Notes: a model not told the origin generated them from the letters alone. Shown: positions 1 to 9,429, counted from the stretch's first letter. The stretch: 49,859 bases of DNA from an uncultured Verrucomicrobiales bacterium (GCA_937934595.1 CALGZA010000063.1:1-49859), one strand, 5' to 3'. Made by a program: numbers and translations.

Positions 1-296
1 CTCTTCCACTTGAATCAATCCCTCAAGCTCAGTTCATCGTTAACCTAATAACACAGTAAATCGTTTCGAATGATTCACTAAAACTGACTCCGTATTGTCC
101 AAGCCATATGTTGTAAAAAGATCGTTTACGAGGAATTCAACTAACCAACTTGCAACGTGTGCTAACCAGCTTTTTGTTTCTCTCGTCCTCCCTTTGGCAG
201 GTGAGGCGGGGCGCAATCTACAAAAAAACTCGAAATTGTCAACATCTCTCTGCTCTTTTTTTTGTTTATTTTTAATCAAAAAAATAAACAGCTAAG
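1..296. other. non-coding stretch downstream of the DUF58 operon
   Basis: No convincing gene is visible. Short open frames on both strands have low-complexity ends and no recognisable domain. Positions 263-273 and 280-290 form an 11-bp AT-rich inverted repeat (TGTTTATTTTT) with a 6-base loop, just beyond the stop codon of the minus-strand DUF58 gene. It could be a weak transcript end, but it lacks a T-run in the right place. About 121-240 is nearly balanced in C and G, unlike almost all other non-coding DNA here, so it may be a dispersed repeat or an acquired segment. Confidence 0.5.
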
Positions 297-1646
297 TTAC
301 AATAAGTTATAAACATCTCTTTGAACATCATTCACCCTAATTGGCGTTACCCCAGCATCAACAATCTCGTCATTTTGCTCATCATCACAGACCACCACGA
401 GTGCTCGCACACTTAAACCCGCCCTCCGCCACTCCATTAGCAACTCTTTACGCTCGGAAGTAAATTGAGAAAAAACAACAATACAGAAAGAAAACTCTTC
501 CGCCGACCTCAGAACATGACTCGATAAATTCTCCCAATCAGGCTGAACTTCCAGCTCAACAGAAGCCAAATGCTCTAATATCCTCTCCGGTCGCTCTACA
601 CCCTTACCTACTGTAAGAATTTGTGACCCTTGCTTCATGAAAATAAAATCTAATAAACACTCACGTGTATCTAGAGAGCACGCAAAAGATGCAGCCAAAG
701 AAATAGCACATTCAAAACACTCCAAACTATCATACGATCCGTTCGTATCCAGTATTAGACCGTAACGAGGAAAAAACATATCTTCATATTCCCTAACTAC
801 TGGTTCACCTATTTTAGCCCATGCCCTCCAATCAATACTACGTAAATTATCACCAGCCCGATACTGCCTCATACCAACAAATTCACCAGAATTACCTATC
901 GACCCTGAAGATAAAAGCCCTCCATACTGATCGCCTGCTACACCGCGCCACACCGCTTCGGGAAGCTTATAACGCCGTGGCAAAACAAGCACGTAATCTA
1001 CCTCAGATTCAACTAACTTACATTTACATACCAAATTAAAAGGGTCAGGAAGATACAACTTCATACTACTAAACTCTAGACGCCCCCGTCTCAACGGCAA
1101 ACAATCCATAACCAGATCAACCACCCCAGAACTCTCAATGACTGTAACAACTTCAGATTTCGTAAAAAAACTCACTTTCATCCGACAAAGCCATAGCCAA
1201 CGATAGTAAGCAAATAAACGATCAAAACCATTTCTCAAATGCTCATGCGGCTCGCGTGCCACCAAAAACTCCTCCCTGCTTGGTCTGTGATCAACAGCCA
1301 CATCACGAAGTAAGAACGAGCTCATTTCTAGGTTACTCTTATTTTTACACCTTACACCATAAGTAAACTCTTTACCAGCAGTCACAAATTGAGGCAAATC
1401 CCTTACCACCTCTAAACACCCACTTCTAAAAGAAACAGTAATTACCGCAAACAGCATCAAACCCATAAGCATTACTAAAAGATATAGTGTAGACAGCTTA
1501 TAATATGATATAAATATAACTGCTAAAATCGGAAATAGTAATAAAACAACATAACCAACAGGAGACAATCTTTCAGATACAAATCGCTTCAACGAACTGA
1601 CAACCCTGTAAAAATAATATAATATAAACTGCAGTTTACCTACCAT
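297..1646 (-). CDS. DUF58 domain-containing membrane protein
   Basis: This 449-residue protein has two hydrophobic segments near the N-terminus (about residues 30-75) and then a soluble part. The DUF58 signature is clear around residues 250-290: GMRQYRAGDNLRSIDWRAWA followed by a VREYED motif. In this family the region resembles a von Willebrand A-like fold with a damaged metal site. DUF58 proteins are almost always encoded beside a MoxR ATPase and are thought to work with it as a chaperone or assembly pair at the membrane. Here moxR lies 7 bp upstream in the same direction, so co-transcription is very likely. The substrate is unknown. It is the last gene of a four-gene run starting with a secretin, which suggests, without proving, a role in envelope assembly. 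Confidence 0.9.
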   Translation of the reverse strand: MVGKLQFILYYFYRVVSSLKRFVSERLSPVGYVVLLLFPILAVIFISYYKLSTLYLLVMLMGLMLFAVITVSFRSGCLEVVRDLPQFVTAGKEFTYGVRCKNKSNLEMSSFLLRDVAVDHRPSREEFLVAREPHEHLRNGFDRLFAYYRWLWLCRMKVSFFTKSEVVTVIESSGVVDLVMDCLPLRRGRLEFSSMKLYLPDPFNLVCKCKLVESEVDYVLVLPRRYKLPEAVWRGVAGDQYGGLLSSGSIGNSGEFVGMRQYRAGDNLRSIDWRAWAKIGEPVVREYEDMFFPRYGLILDTNGSYDSLECFECAISLAASFACSLDTRECLLDFIFMKQGSQILTVGKGVERPERILEHLASVELEVQPDWENLSSHVLRSAEEFSFCIVVFSQFTSERKELLMEWRRAGLSVRALVVVCDDEQNDEIVDAGVTPIRVNDVQRDVYNLL

Positions 1647-1653
1647 TACTCAT

Positions 1654-2583
1654 CTACGCTGGCACAGGAACCTCATCCAATATTCTTTGAACATACCCCT
1701 CTGCAGTAGAGCCAGAATAAATAGCTTCCGCCCCTAAAACAAGTCTATGCGCTATAACATCAACGGCACAGCACTTAATTATATCAGGCGTAACAAAACT
1801 CTTACCCCTCATCAAACTGAGAGCCTGAGATACTTTCATCAAAGCGAGCGAAGCCCTCGGCGACGCGGCCAACTTAATATCGGGCATCCCCCTAGTGGCA
1901 GATACAATCTCAACTATGTAGCACTTCAACTCATCAGATATATCCACAGCAGCAACATCTGCCCTCCAGCTCAACACCTCTTCGAGCGTAACTACTCCAT
2001 CAAGGTCGTCAATCGGATGCTTAACAGACTGTTGCTCAGTTAAAATCATAATCTCATCCTCCCTACTCACATAACCCAGCGAACAACACATCATAAATCT
2101 ATCCATTTGAGCCTCTGGCAGCGGAAAAGTCCCTCGGAACTCTACTGGGTTCTGCGTAGCGATAACAAAAAACATATCCCCAAAATCATAACACACACCT
2201 TCTATAGTAGCTTGCTTCTCAGCCATAACTTCTAACAACGCACTCTGAGCTCTAGGAGATGCCCTATTAATCTCATCAGCCAATAATATGTTAGAAAATA
2301 CAGGCCCCTTTTTAAAACTAAATTCAGCAGTCCGCGGATCTAAAATGGAAACCCCAAGAATATCAGAAGGCATCAGATCCGGAGTAAATTGAATCCGCTG
2401 AAAAACCGACTCAGAAATCGATTTTGCCAATGCCTTAGCCAGCGTGGTTTTCCCAGTACCAGGATAGTCTTCTAACAAAAGATGCCCCCCAGCCCCCAGA
2501 CAACACATGATCTTTTCCACTAATTCATTTTGCCCCTTAATAACTGAAGCAACCGAATTATGAATCTTCTCCCACGTTTCCAT
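1654..2583 (-). CDS. MoxR-family AAA+ ATPase
   Basis: This 309-residue protein is a MoxR AAA+ ATPase. It shows a Walker A motif (GTGKTT, about residue 42-47), a Walker B motif in ILLADEINRA, the sensor region IATQNPVEFRGTFPLPEAQ and the family's arginine-containing C-terminal lid. Length is normal for the family. MoxR proteins act as ATP-driven chaperones that help insert cofactors or assemble complexes, usually together with DUF58 and VWA-domain partners. The DUF58 gene starts 7 bp downstream and an AsmA-like membrane protein ends 11 bp upstream, so all appear to be one transcript. No Shine-Dalgarno motif is evident before the ATG. The target is not known; the upstream secretin is the obvious candidate but this is inference. 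Confidence 0.95.
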   Translation of the reverse strand: METWEKIHNSVASVIKGQNELVEKIMCCLGAGGHLLLEDYPGTGKTTLAKALAKSISESVFQRIQFTPDLMPSDILGVSILDPRTAEFSFKKGPVFSNILLADEINRASPRAQSALLEVMAEKQATIEGVCYDFGDMFFVIATQNPVEFRGTFPLPEAQMDRFMMCCSLGYVSREDEIMILTEQQSVKHPIDDLDGVVTLEEVLSWRADVAAVDISDELKCYIVEIVSATRGMPDIKLAASPRASLALMKVSQALSLMRGKSFVTPDIIKCCAVDVIAHRLVLGAEAIYSGSTAEGYVQRILDEVPVPA

Positions 2584-2594
2584 ATAAATGATAC

Positions 2595-4097
2595 CTACTC
2601 AACTAAGTCTCGAAATTTATCCTCATATGACTGCTCTTTACTACCATCATCACTAGCACCCTTTTTCATAGAGGCAATAACACCCTTAAATTTATCAGCA
2701 AGATCGTCCTCAGGATCTGAAGCCCCTCCACTCATAACCACATCCGCCCATACATAAGCACCGTCATCTTCAGTAAAAACCTCTTTGATCAGCCTACCCT
2801 TCTTACCCGTAATAACCATGACAGGCAAACCCACTTTAAGCTCACCCGACAACGCACCATCCTCACCAATACTCAACGCCCCAACGATACGAAGCTGCCC
2901 ATCCTGAACCAAATCAATATCCGTAAATTCCATGCGCCTCCTAGTCCACCTCAAAGTCATCTTAGACTCATCAGTAAATTGAGGTTTTAGATAATAGTCA
3001 TCTCTCAGATGCTCAGAAATGGTATTTATAAAATCAAAATCATTAACCCATATCTGCTTTGATACTATAGTAGTAGTAATATCAAATGTTTCTACATCCC
3101 CGACACGCATCTTTATAGCCCCCTTGCCTTCCTTAATTTTACCGTTAAAAAACTTCCTAGCCCTAGGATCCATCCAATCCTTCAATACAAAATCCCTTAA
3201 CTCGACCTCAAGATCAATCGGACTACCCTCAAAATAACCAATATCTCCATCTACATTCACCCCACCAAGATGCCTATTTGAATCTAATGCCAAAAATACC
3301 GACGCACTCGAAGAATCAAAACTCACCAATCCTGATTGCACCTTAAAATCTCCAAACTTTGGGGTCCTAAACAACCCACCATTTATCCTGAACTGATTAC
3401 CATCCTCACGATTAGTCCTCAAAGAAACTGAACCCTTCGAAAAACCCCACATCGAACCCTCCCCGAAATTAACATTAAACTCAGAACACTGGTAAAGGTC
3501 AAAATTAGCATCGACAGGACGCTCAGCTATAACTTTAAAATTCGGCACACCTTTACCCATCTCAAGCATAAGATCAGCCTTATCTACACCTAATGCCCCT
3601 CCTCCAATTCCACTCCCAATAAACGCTAACATACCATAATCAGAGTGAATATCTTTCAACTTCAAACTCTTAATCAAAGTATCACCCTCTGACCAACTCA
3701 AATGAACCTTACTCAACTTCGCTGAAGCAGGACTCACGTCTAACTTACCCATCTCCACATCTGCACCAGTCGCATTCACCACAGTCTCCACCACGCTAGA
3801 TTTAAATCTACTACCATTATAGTAACCCAGCATAACACTGAAAGCTATAACTGACAGCAATATCATTGCCACACCAACAGCTATCAATATCACTCTTTGC
3901 CTACTCCTCTTCTTCTCCTTCTCTTTCTTAGGCTGCAAGCTCCTGCGCTTCTTGGACCTAACTTTGATAACCTCAGAGCCATCAGGCCTGACTACTAATT
4001 CACCTCCATCCACTTTAGGTAAAGATTTCTTAGCAGAACCCTCCTTCAGGTTGCGCATCATTTCATCCAGAGGGATGTTTTCATTATTATCAGACAC
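2595..4097 (-). CDS. single-pass membrane protein with AsmA-like region, function unknown
   Basis: I do not recognise a named family for this 500-residue protein. The first 70 residues are highly charged, with clusters of K and R just before a transmembrane segment (about residues 70-92). The remaining 400 residues are predicted to be outside the cytoplasm and rich in alternating beta-type sequence. The stretch after the membrane segment (ATGADVEMGKLDVSPASAKL) resembles the opening of AsmA/TamB-like envelope proteins, which act in lipid or outer-membrane transport; this similarity is by eye only. The start is a GTG and no ATG is available nearby in frame. It sits 64 bp after the secretin and 11 bp before moxR, so it is probably part of the same transcript. 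Confidence 0.7.
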   Translation of the reverse strand: MSDNNENIPLDEMMRNLKEGSAKKSLPKVDGGELVVRPDGSEVIKVRSKKRRSLQPKKEKEKKRSRQRVILIAVGVAMILLSVIAFSVMLGYYNGSRFKSSVVETVVNATGADVEMGKLDVSPASAKLSKVHLSWSEGDTLIKSLKLKDIHSDYGMLAFIGSGIGGGALGVDKADLMLEMGKGVPNFKVIAERPVDANFDLYQCSEFNVNFGEGSMWGFSKGSVSLRTNREDGNQFRINGGLFRTPKFGDFKVQSGLVSFDSSSASVFLALDSNRHLGGVNVDGDIGYFEGSPIDLEVELRDFVLKDWMDPRARKFFNGKIKEGKGAIKMRVGDVETFDITTTIVSKQIWVNDFDFINTISEHLRDDYYLKPQFTDESKMTLRWTRRRMEFTDIDLVQDGQLRIVGALSIGEDGALSGELKVGLPVMVITGKKGRLIKEVFTEDDGAYVWADVVMSGGASDPEDDLADKFKGVIASMKKGASDDGSKEQSYEDKFRDLVE

Positions 4098-4161
4098 AAT
4101 GTAATAGGTAAGTTTAGGAGGAATCAGGACACAATATTATTATCAGAGAACATCAAAGAAC

Positions 4162-6564
4162 TTATCTATTTCTCCAAGGCTCACCAGTCGGATCAACTAA
4201 CTCCACCTTCACAAAAACAACAACAGCCTTCTTAACATTTCTTAAACCCTCAGTCTGAAAAAATCGACCAACTAAAGGCAGATCACCCAATACCGGCACC
4301 TTGTCGCTCACTTTGTCTATTCTAGACTGAACCAGACCACCAATAACCATAGTATGCCCATCTTGGATAGTAACATTAGTATTCACTTTTAATACCTTAA
4401 AAACAGGATGCAAATTTAAGTTACCAGAATAAACCAACGGCACAGTGGCTCCTGTTATTGGATCAATACTAATTGTCTGCAAAGGACTTGAATAATTCAC
4501 AAACCCATCAAGCGTAATAATCTCAGGATTAACATTCAGATCAATAGTTTGCCTATCTTCACTCACAGTAGGTTCAACCTCCATCTTAAAACCCAAACGC
4601 TTAGTCTCGAAACCAGTAGGAGTTGAAGGTGTTGGCAAACCACCACCGTTCGCCACTTCACCAGGCTCATACTCAGTCGCGTAGGTTATATCATTACCAG
4701 AATATACATAAGACCTCTGGCCAGCTATAGTAATCGCAGTAGATTGATGCATCACAGAAGTATCTTTCTTTTGACTAAGGGCTCTTAAAATAGTCTGGAA
4801 AGTAGCACCATTTATCTGACCAGTAACCTGAAGCGGCGCCGCTGACCTTGTAGGATCATTAGTAGTAATACCTGCTATTCTAGAATCTATATTGTCACCA
4901 CTAAACATCTGATTACCGCTCCTTAAACCTGAGGTCAAAGGACTACCAATAGTCGGAGTACCACCAACACTATTCTGCAATGGAAAAACCGGTGAACCAG
5001 AACCTTGTGTTCCTCCTGTAGCAAAAACATTATTCTTTATTAAAGTCGGATCAATCAAATGATCATAACCTAGCTCAGTCAATGAAGTGTTAGATGTCTC
5101 TATCACGGAAGTCTTAATGACTACCATTATCTTCTCATCCATCACCCTAGCTCTTATAAAATCATCTATCGCATCTAACTCCAAAGGTGTATTCGTTACC
5201 CGTAACGTATTATTTGTTTTATTATAAAATGCATTAGCCCCCTTACCAAAGGTTATACCTGCTTTTTTCAGCGTATCAACCACAGTCGCTTTACCCTGAA
5301 ATACAGGAGCATCATCAAAAACATCCTTACCTTGAGGCTCCTCCTTCAAACTATCAAGAAACCCCACAGGCACCCTAAATGTGCGCAGCTCCATTTCAGC
5401 TGTATATGCACCTCTAGGCCTAATTACAACAGAGTAGGGATCTTGTCGCCAATACGTGCCTGTCTGCTGAGTCACATAATCCAATACAACAGACAAAGGA
5501 ACGTTACTCAAATTAAGATTTACTCTAGACTTCTCTATCTTAACCTTGAACCCAGAAGCATCATCACCCAACCTATTCACAAAATTCATCCCACGCTTAG
5601 CTGGATCTAACTCTGTAGTATCTAACTCCCTAGCCCATCGACGAATAACCCTAATAGCCTCCTTAAAAGGAACATCATCAAATTCAGCCCTAGGAACAAT
5701 AATCTTACTTAACTTACCACGCAGAACCCCCTGCACGTTTGTAAATCCATCACCTCCTGAACTCTCAAGAATATTACCAAACTTAGGTATCATCAAGTTT
5801 GCTGGCACAACTTTACGCTCCCACAATGCATCAACATCTGCCAAAGCGTTACTCCTATACTGATCATTTGCAGACCTTGCATAATCTGATACTGCAGCCG
5901 CCACCTTCTCCATACCTCTTCTAGAAGCCTTGTTGTATGGGTCTATGCGTATCACCTCTTCATAAGCAATCAGAGCCTCATCATACTTACCCAGTAAATA
6001 AAAAGATTCAGCTTTCCTCAACCAATGAGCAACTTTCTCAATATTACGAACATGCTCAACCTCAAGCGAAGTGTTATACCGAACCGGATCATCTAGTTTA
6101 GCAAGCATCTTCAGAGCACCAGCATTACCTGGTGCTACATCATCTTTAAGAACATCATTAAGATGCCCTCTGGCTATATCATACTGCCCAGTCCTAGACA
6201 AAACCTTACCATACTCAACAGCAGCTTGCGCATACCTCTGACCTGCTTCTTGTTTTAACTGACGAGTCACACCGGCCTCAGGCACAAGAGAAAACGCTTT
6301 AGAATAATTCTCAACAGCCAACTTAAAATCACTAGCTTTATATGCAGCATCTCCACTCTTCAGTAAAGCCTTAGCCTGCTCAACATTAGCAGACCTGCGA
6401 TTTATCTCCTGCTGTATCAACGAAACATCAGACTGTCCTTGTAATTGACCCAATGTAGCAAATACCCCCACGCACATAGCACCCAGCCGAATGCTAACGT
6501 TTGTAAACGGACTAGAAAACACATCCTTTTTGGCCTTTTTTAAGTTTGTTGATTGAAAATGCAT
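4162..6564 (-). CDS. Amuc_1098-like type IV pilus secretin with N-terminal TPR repeats
   Basis: This 800-residue protein would form a gated outer-membrane ring. A long signal region (about residues 1-44) is followed by TPR-like helical repeats (about 45-240, for example SFYLLGKYDEALIAYEEVIR), secretin N-type domains, then the secretin core. The core is marked by GHTMVIGGLVQSR and the family signature VPVLGDLPLVGRFF near the C-terminus, which lines the barrel. This order matches the Amuc_1098 family described in Akkermansia type IV pilus clusters. In Akkermansia the neighbours are Amuc_1099 to Amuc_1102, including a PilM-like protein. None of those is visible here; instead an AsmA-like protein, MoxR and DUF58 follow. 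The gene is divergent from dnaB across a 245-bp AT-rich gap that should hold its promoter. Confidence 0.88.
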   Translation of the reverse strand: MHFQSTNLKKAKKDVFSSPFTNVSIRLGAMCVGVFATLGQLQGQSDVSLIQQEINRRSANVEQAKALLKSGDAAYKASDFKLAVENYSKAFSLVPEAGVTRQLKQEAGQRYAQAAVEYGKVLSRTGQYDIARGHLNDVLKDDVAPGNAGALKMLAKLDDPVRYNTSLEVEHVRNIEKVAHWLRKAESFYLLGKYDEALIAYEEVIRIDPYNKASRRGMEKVAAAVSDYARSANDQYRSNALADVDALWERKVVPANLMIPKFGNILESSGGDGFTNVQGVLRGKLSKIIVPRAEFDDVPFKEAIRVIRRWARELDTTELDPAKRGMNFVNRLGDDASGFKVKIEKSRVNLNLSNVPLSVVLDYVTQQTGTYWRQDPYSVVIRPRGAYTAEMELRTFRVPVGFLDSLKEEPQGKDVFDDAPVFQGKATVVDTLKKAGITFGKGANAFYNKTNNTLRVTNTPLELDAIDDFIRARVMDEKIMVVIKTSVIETSNTSLTELGYDHLIDPTLIKNNVFATGGTQGSGSPVFPLQNSVGGTPTIGSPLTSGLRSGNQMFSGDNIDSRIAGITTNDPTRSAAPLQVTGQINGATFQTILRALSQKKDTSVMHQSTAITIAGQRSYVYSGNDITYATEYEPGEVANGGGLPTPSTPTGFETKRLGFKMEVEPTVSEDRQTIDLNVNPEIITLDGFVNYSSPLQTISIDPITGATVPLVYSGNLNLHPVFKVLKVNTNVTIQDGHTMVIGGLVQSRIDKVSDKVPVLGDLPLVGRFFQTEGLRNVKKAVVVFVKVELVDPTGEPWRNR

Positions 6565-6809
6565 AATAACCCAACCACTTAAACATAAAAAAGGTCACAG
6601 ACTAAGCTCAAAATAAGAAAAATTAACAAAAACCAACAAAAACCTCACAAAACACATAAAAACAAACACCCAATAAAACAATTAACAACTAACCATAAAA
6701 CACTTACAACAACAAAAACTCTCCAAAAATTGATTAATAGTTGTTAACAGCTTACTCAGATTGACGTATCTAGAAAATTAGTACAAATTCCACCCACTCA
6801 CCTCAAAAC
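6565..6809. promoter_or_regulatory. divergent promoter region between secretin and dnaB
   Basis: This 245-bp gap separates two genes read in opposite directions, so both promoters should be here. It is very AT-rich and strongly strand-skewed (A and C on the plus strand). A possible dnaB promoter is TTGACG at 6761-6766 and TACAAA at 6782-6787; the 15-bp spacing is shorter than ideal, so this is weak. A TGTTAACA palindrome lies at 6742-6749. No SD motif precedes the dnaB ATG. Confidence 0.4.
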
Positions 6810-8237
6810 ATGGAAAAACAAAAAGAATTTAAACAAGGCCCAGAATTACAGAAAAACAGAGCCGTAAAGAAAGAAGAAGACTTCGCCCAAAGAGCGCTAC
6901 CACACGCCAACGGACCAGAAAAAAGTCTCCTCAGTTCCATGCTACAGGACCCCTCAGAATACGTCATGCTCGCCGAGGAAAAAGGACTCACACCAGATCA
7001 CTTTTACCACCCATCCCATAAAGCCATCTACCAAGTCATGCGCGAGCTATCAAACGACGGAATAGCCATCGAACTCGTATCATTCACCCAGACACTCCTA
7101 GACAGAGACTTACTTGATAAAGTCGGAGGCCCATCAGCTGTCACAGAACTCTACACCTACTCACCCACGGCCGCACACTTCGACCACCACCTCAGCATCA
7201 TCAAAGACAAGTTCACCCTCAGAAACATCATCTCTACCTGCACCGAATCCATCACCAGATCATACGAAGATCAAGAAGAAGTACCTGCCCTCCTAGACGA
7301 AGTAGAACAGAAAATCTTCGCCATCCGAGAGGGAGCCGAAACCAATGAAGCCCCAACAGTAAAACAAGACGTAAAAAAAGTCATCGAAGACTTCGAAAAA
7401 TTCATGGCGGGTGGCGGTGAACCCATGGGGATCAAAACCGGCTACAAAAGACTCGACGAAATGTCAAACGGCCTAAAACCCGGAGAAATGTTCATCATCG
7501 CAGCCCGCCCATCCATGGGAAAAACATCATTCGTCATGAACCTCATCGAATACATCTGCCTAGACCAGAAACTCCCATCCATGGTATTCTCCTGCGAAAT
7601 GACTTCAGCCCAGATCGTCCAGCGCCTCCTTTTCGCACGCGCCAGATACGCCATCACAAACTTAAGAGACGGCATCAAACCACAAAAAGACGACCTCAAA
7701 CGCATCAAACGTGTCGCCGCAGAAATTGCCGAATCAAAACTCTTCATTGACGACACAGCAGGAATATCCATCTCCGAACTCCGTGCCAAAGCTCGTCGTA
7801 AGAAAAAAGAAGAAGACATCCAAGTCATCGCCATCGACTACCTCCAACTCATGCGCTCCACATCAAAACAAGCGCAAAACTCACGTGAACGTGAAATCGC
7901 AGAAATCTCCGCCGGCCTAAAAGGACTAGCTAAAGAACTCGGCATACCCATCATCGTTCTCGCCCAGCTCAACCGAGGCCCAGAAAACCGCGGCGGCACA
8001 CCCCGCATGTCAGACCTCCGAGAATCCGGATCCATCGAGCAAGACGCAGACATGGTCGGCCTACTATTCCGCTCAGCCTACTACGCAGACGACCAAGAAG
8101 AACGCGATGAAAAAGACGGTGAAGCAGAAATCAACATGGCAAAAAACCGTAACGGCCCCACAGGCAGCATCCCACTCACCTTCATAAAAGAACTCATGCG
8201 CTTCGAAACCAGAGCATTCGAGCAAGACCCAGGCTAG
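6810..8237 (+). CDS. dnaB: replicative DNA helicase DnaB
   Basis: This 475-residue protein is the hexameric helicase that unwinds DNA at the replication fork. The N-terminal DnaB domain (about residues 30-135, LPHANGPEKSLLSSM) binds primase. The RecA-like ATPase domain follows, with Walker A ARPSMGKTS at 232-240, Walker B VIAIDYLQLM with Asp343, and the DLRESGSIEQDADMV segment near the C-terminus. Length is typical and no intein is present. It starts a plus-strand run with the DUF2293 gene 17 bp downstream. dnaA and dnaN lie 3-5 kb away on the opposite strand, so three replication genes cluster here. By strand skew the gene lies on the inferred lagging strand. Confidence 0.97.
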   Translation: MEKQKEFKQGPELQKNRAVKKEEDFAQRALPHANGPEKSLLSSMLQDPSEYVMLAEEKGLTPDHFYHPSHKAIYQVMRELSNDGIAIELVSFTQTLLDRDLLDKVGGPSAVTELYTYSPTAAHFDHHLSIIKDKFTLRNIISTCTESITRSYEDQEEVPALLDEVEQKIFAIREGAETNEAPTVKQDVKKVIEDFEKFMAGGGEPMGIKTGYKRLDEMSNGLKPGEMFIIAARPSMGKTSFVMNLIEYICLDQKLPSMVFSCEMTSAQIVQRLLFARARYAITNLRDGIKPQKDDLKRIKRVAAEIAESKLFIDDTAGISISELRAKARRKKKEEDIQVIAIDYLQLMRSTSKQAQNSREREIAEISAGLKGLAKELGIPIIVLAQLNRGPENRGGTPRMSDLRESGSIEQDADMVGLLFRSAYYADDQEERDEKDGEAEINMAKNRNGPTGSIPLTFIKELMRFETRAFEQDPG

Positions 8238-8254
8238 TAAAAAAACAAATAAGC

Positions 8255-8926
8255 ATGAGCAACCAATCCCTCGAAGTCCGAACCAGCAAAAAAAACGGAT
8301 TCGTCACCACACTAAAAGGCGACCTCCTACAAATCCCCTCAGACTGGGCTCTCCTTCCACCAGGAGACGCCGCACTCAGCAGGCGCATCAAAAAAGACGG
8401 CCCCTGCTGGACAGTCAAAGAACAAAAAGGGCGTAAACTCTTCTCAAAAGGCATCTGGGCACCCGCCCACAGAATAGAAAGCCTCAAAACTCAACTCATC
8501 GCAGAGCGACAAAACCCAGCATACCAGAAAAAACTCGACGCCAGCAGAGCCAGAAGCAAACGCAACCAAGAAACATACAAAATCGAATTCTGGAACGCAG
8601 TAAATAACTACCTCGCCTTCCACACAGAACTCCAAGACCTTGCACAAGACATGGCCACCCGCATCACAGAGCACGCCATCCCAGTAGGAAGCGGAACCGT
8701 CGCCAGAACCAAAATGATCCCCCTCGAACAACGCGCAGAAGCAGCCACCATCGCCTGGATGCGCCACCAAACAACAGCCTACGACAACATGTCCATCCCT
8801 CGTGAAAAAGGCAAACGCCGAGAGGTCAGAAAAATCCTAGCCAAACGATCCAAACAACTCCTCGACCAATACCGATCAGGCGAACTCAACCTCAACAACT
8901 GCCCACTATACAAAGCACTCAACTAA
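8255..8926 (+). CDS. DUF2293-like protein
   Basis: This 223-residue protein is basic and has no signal peptide or membrane segment. Residues about 165-215 fit the DUF2293 pattern: AEAATIAWMRHQTTAYDNM followed by an Arg/Lys-rich helix ending in LLDQYRSG. The function of DUF2293 is unknown. The N-terminal part includes a short segment (SDWALLPPGDAALSRRIKK) that looks like a small folded unit, but I cannot assign it. It begins 17 bp after dnaB and is probably co-transcribed, which may hint at a nucleic-acid role given its positive charge; that is speculation. Confidence 0.75.
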   Translation: MSNQSLEVRTSKKNGFVTTLKGDLLQIPSDWALLPPGDAALSRRIKKDGPCWTVKEQKGRKLFSKGIWAPAHRIESLKTQLIAERQNPAYQKKLDASRARSKRNQETYKIEFWNAVNNYLAFHTELQDLAQDMATRITEHAIPVGSGTVARTKMIPLEQRAEAATIAWMRHQTTAYDNMSIPREKGKRREVRKILAKRSKQLLDQYRSGELNLNNCPLYKALN

Positions 8927-8954
8927 AAAACTTTAATCTCCCACTCACACCCTA

Positions 8955-9086
8955 ATTAAATCATTAGAAAAAACTCGCTCGATTATAACAGCACTCACCC
9001 CCACATTCATCGTATTCTGCACCCTAATAATAACCCTAAAAATCCAACAACATAAAAAAATAAATCAAACCCCTGATGCCCACTAA
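8955..9086 (+). CDS. possible small membrane peptide without a standard start codon
   Basis: An open frame of 43 codons begins at an ATT (8955) and ends with TAA at 9084-9086. It encodes a basic end (KSLEKTR), one hydrophobic segment (ALTPTFIVFCTLIITL) and a polar tail. Its stop overlaps the ATG of the next gene by 11 bases. The layout suits a small translationally coupled membrane peptide, but there is no ATG, GTG or TTG to start it, so it may be a decayed gene or chance. Confidence 0.2.
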   Translation: MKSLEKTRSIITALTPTFIVFCTLIITLKIQQHKKINQTPDAH

Positions 9087-9429
9087 AGCCAATCGACCCG
9101 ACAATCACGCCACAGTCCAATGCCCAGACTGCGCAAAACCACTAGTCAACATCGGCAGCAAAGTAGATCGCATCCACCCTATCCCCAAGTTTATAACCAA
9201 CTACCACAACTATCTCCTCCTCGCCTGCTGCACCGGCTTCAGCCTCTTCTTTTTCTCCGGCGTCCTCGGCTATGACCGTTTCTTCGGCTTCGCACTCGTA
9301 GGATCATTCTGCTTCTCAGCATTCATCCTCTTCCTCACAGTAAGACTCTTCAGCCTCTGGAGAATCACTGACTGCCCCTACTGCGGATACAACCACAAAC
9401 GCAAACTAGGACGCTCAAATTCAGGCTAA
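9076..9429 (+). CDS. small membrane protein with split zinc-ribbon cysteines
   Basis: I do not recognise a named family. The 117-residue protein has CPDC near residue 16-19, two hydrophobic segments (about 43-62 and 73-97) and CPYCGY near the C-terminus. Two CxxC pairs separated by a membrane hairpin could bind one zinc ion on the cytoplasmic face. A similar arrangement of membrane segments and CxxC pairs appears in the C-terminal part of the protein at 31822-32865. It lies between the DUF2293 gene and hisS in the same direction. Confidence 0.75.
   Translation: MPTKANRPDNHATVQCPDCAKPLVNIGSKVDRIHPIPKFITNYHNYLLLACCTGFSLFFFSGVLGYDRFFGFALVGSFCFSAFILFLTVRLFSLWRITDCPYCGYNHKRKLGRSNSG

Noticed and set aside
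40-295. Overlapping open frames of 79 and 66 codons on opposite strands
   Set aside because: No domain, no start signal, and the two frames overlap each other; more likely non-coding or part of a repeat.
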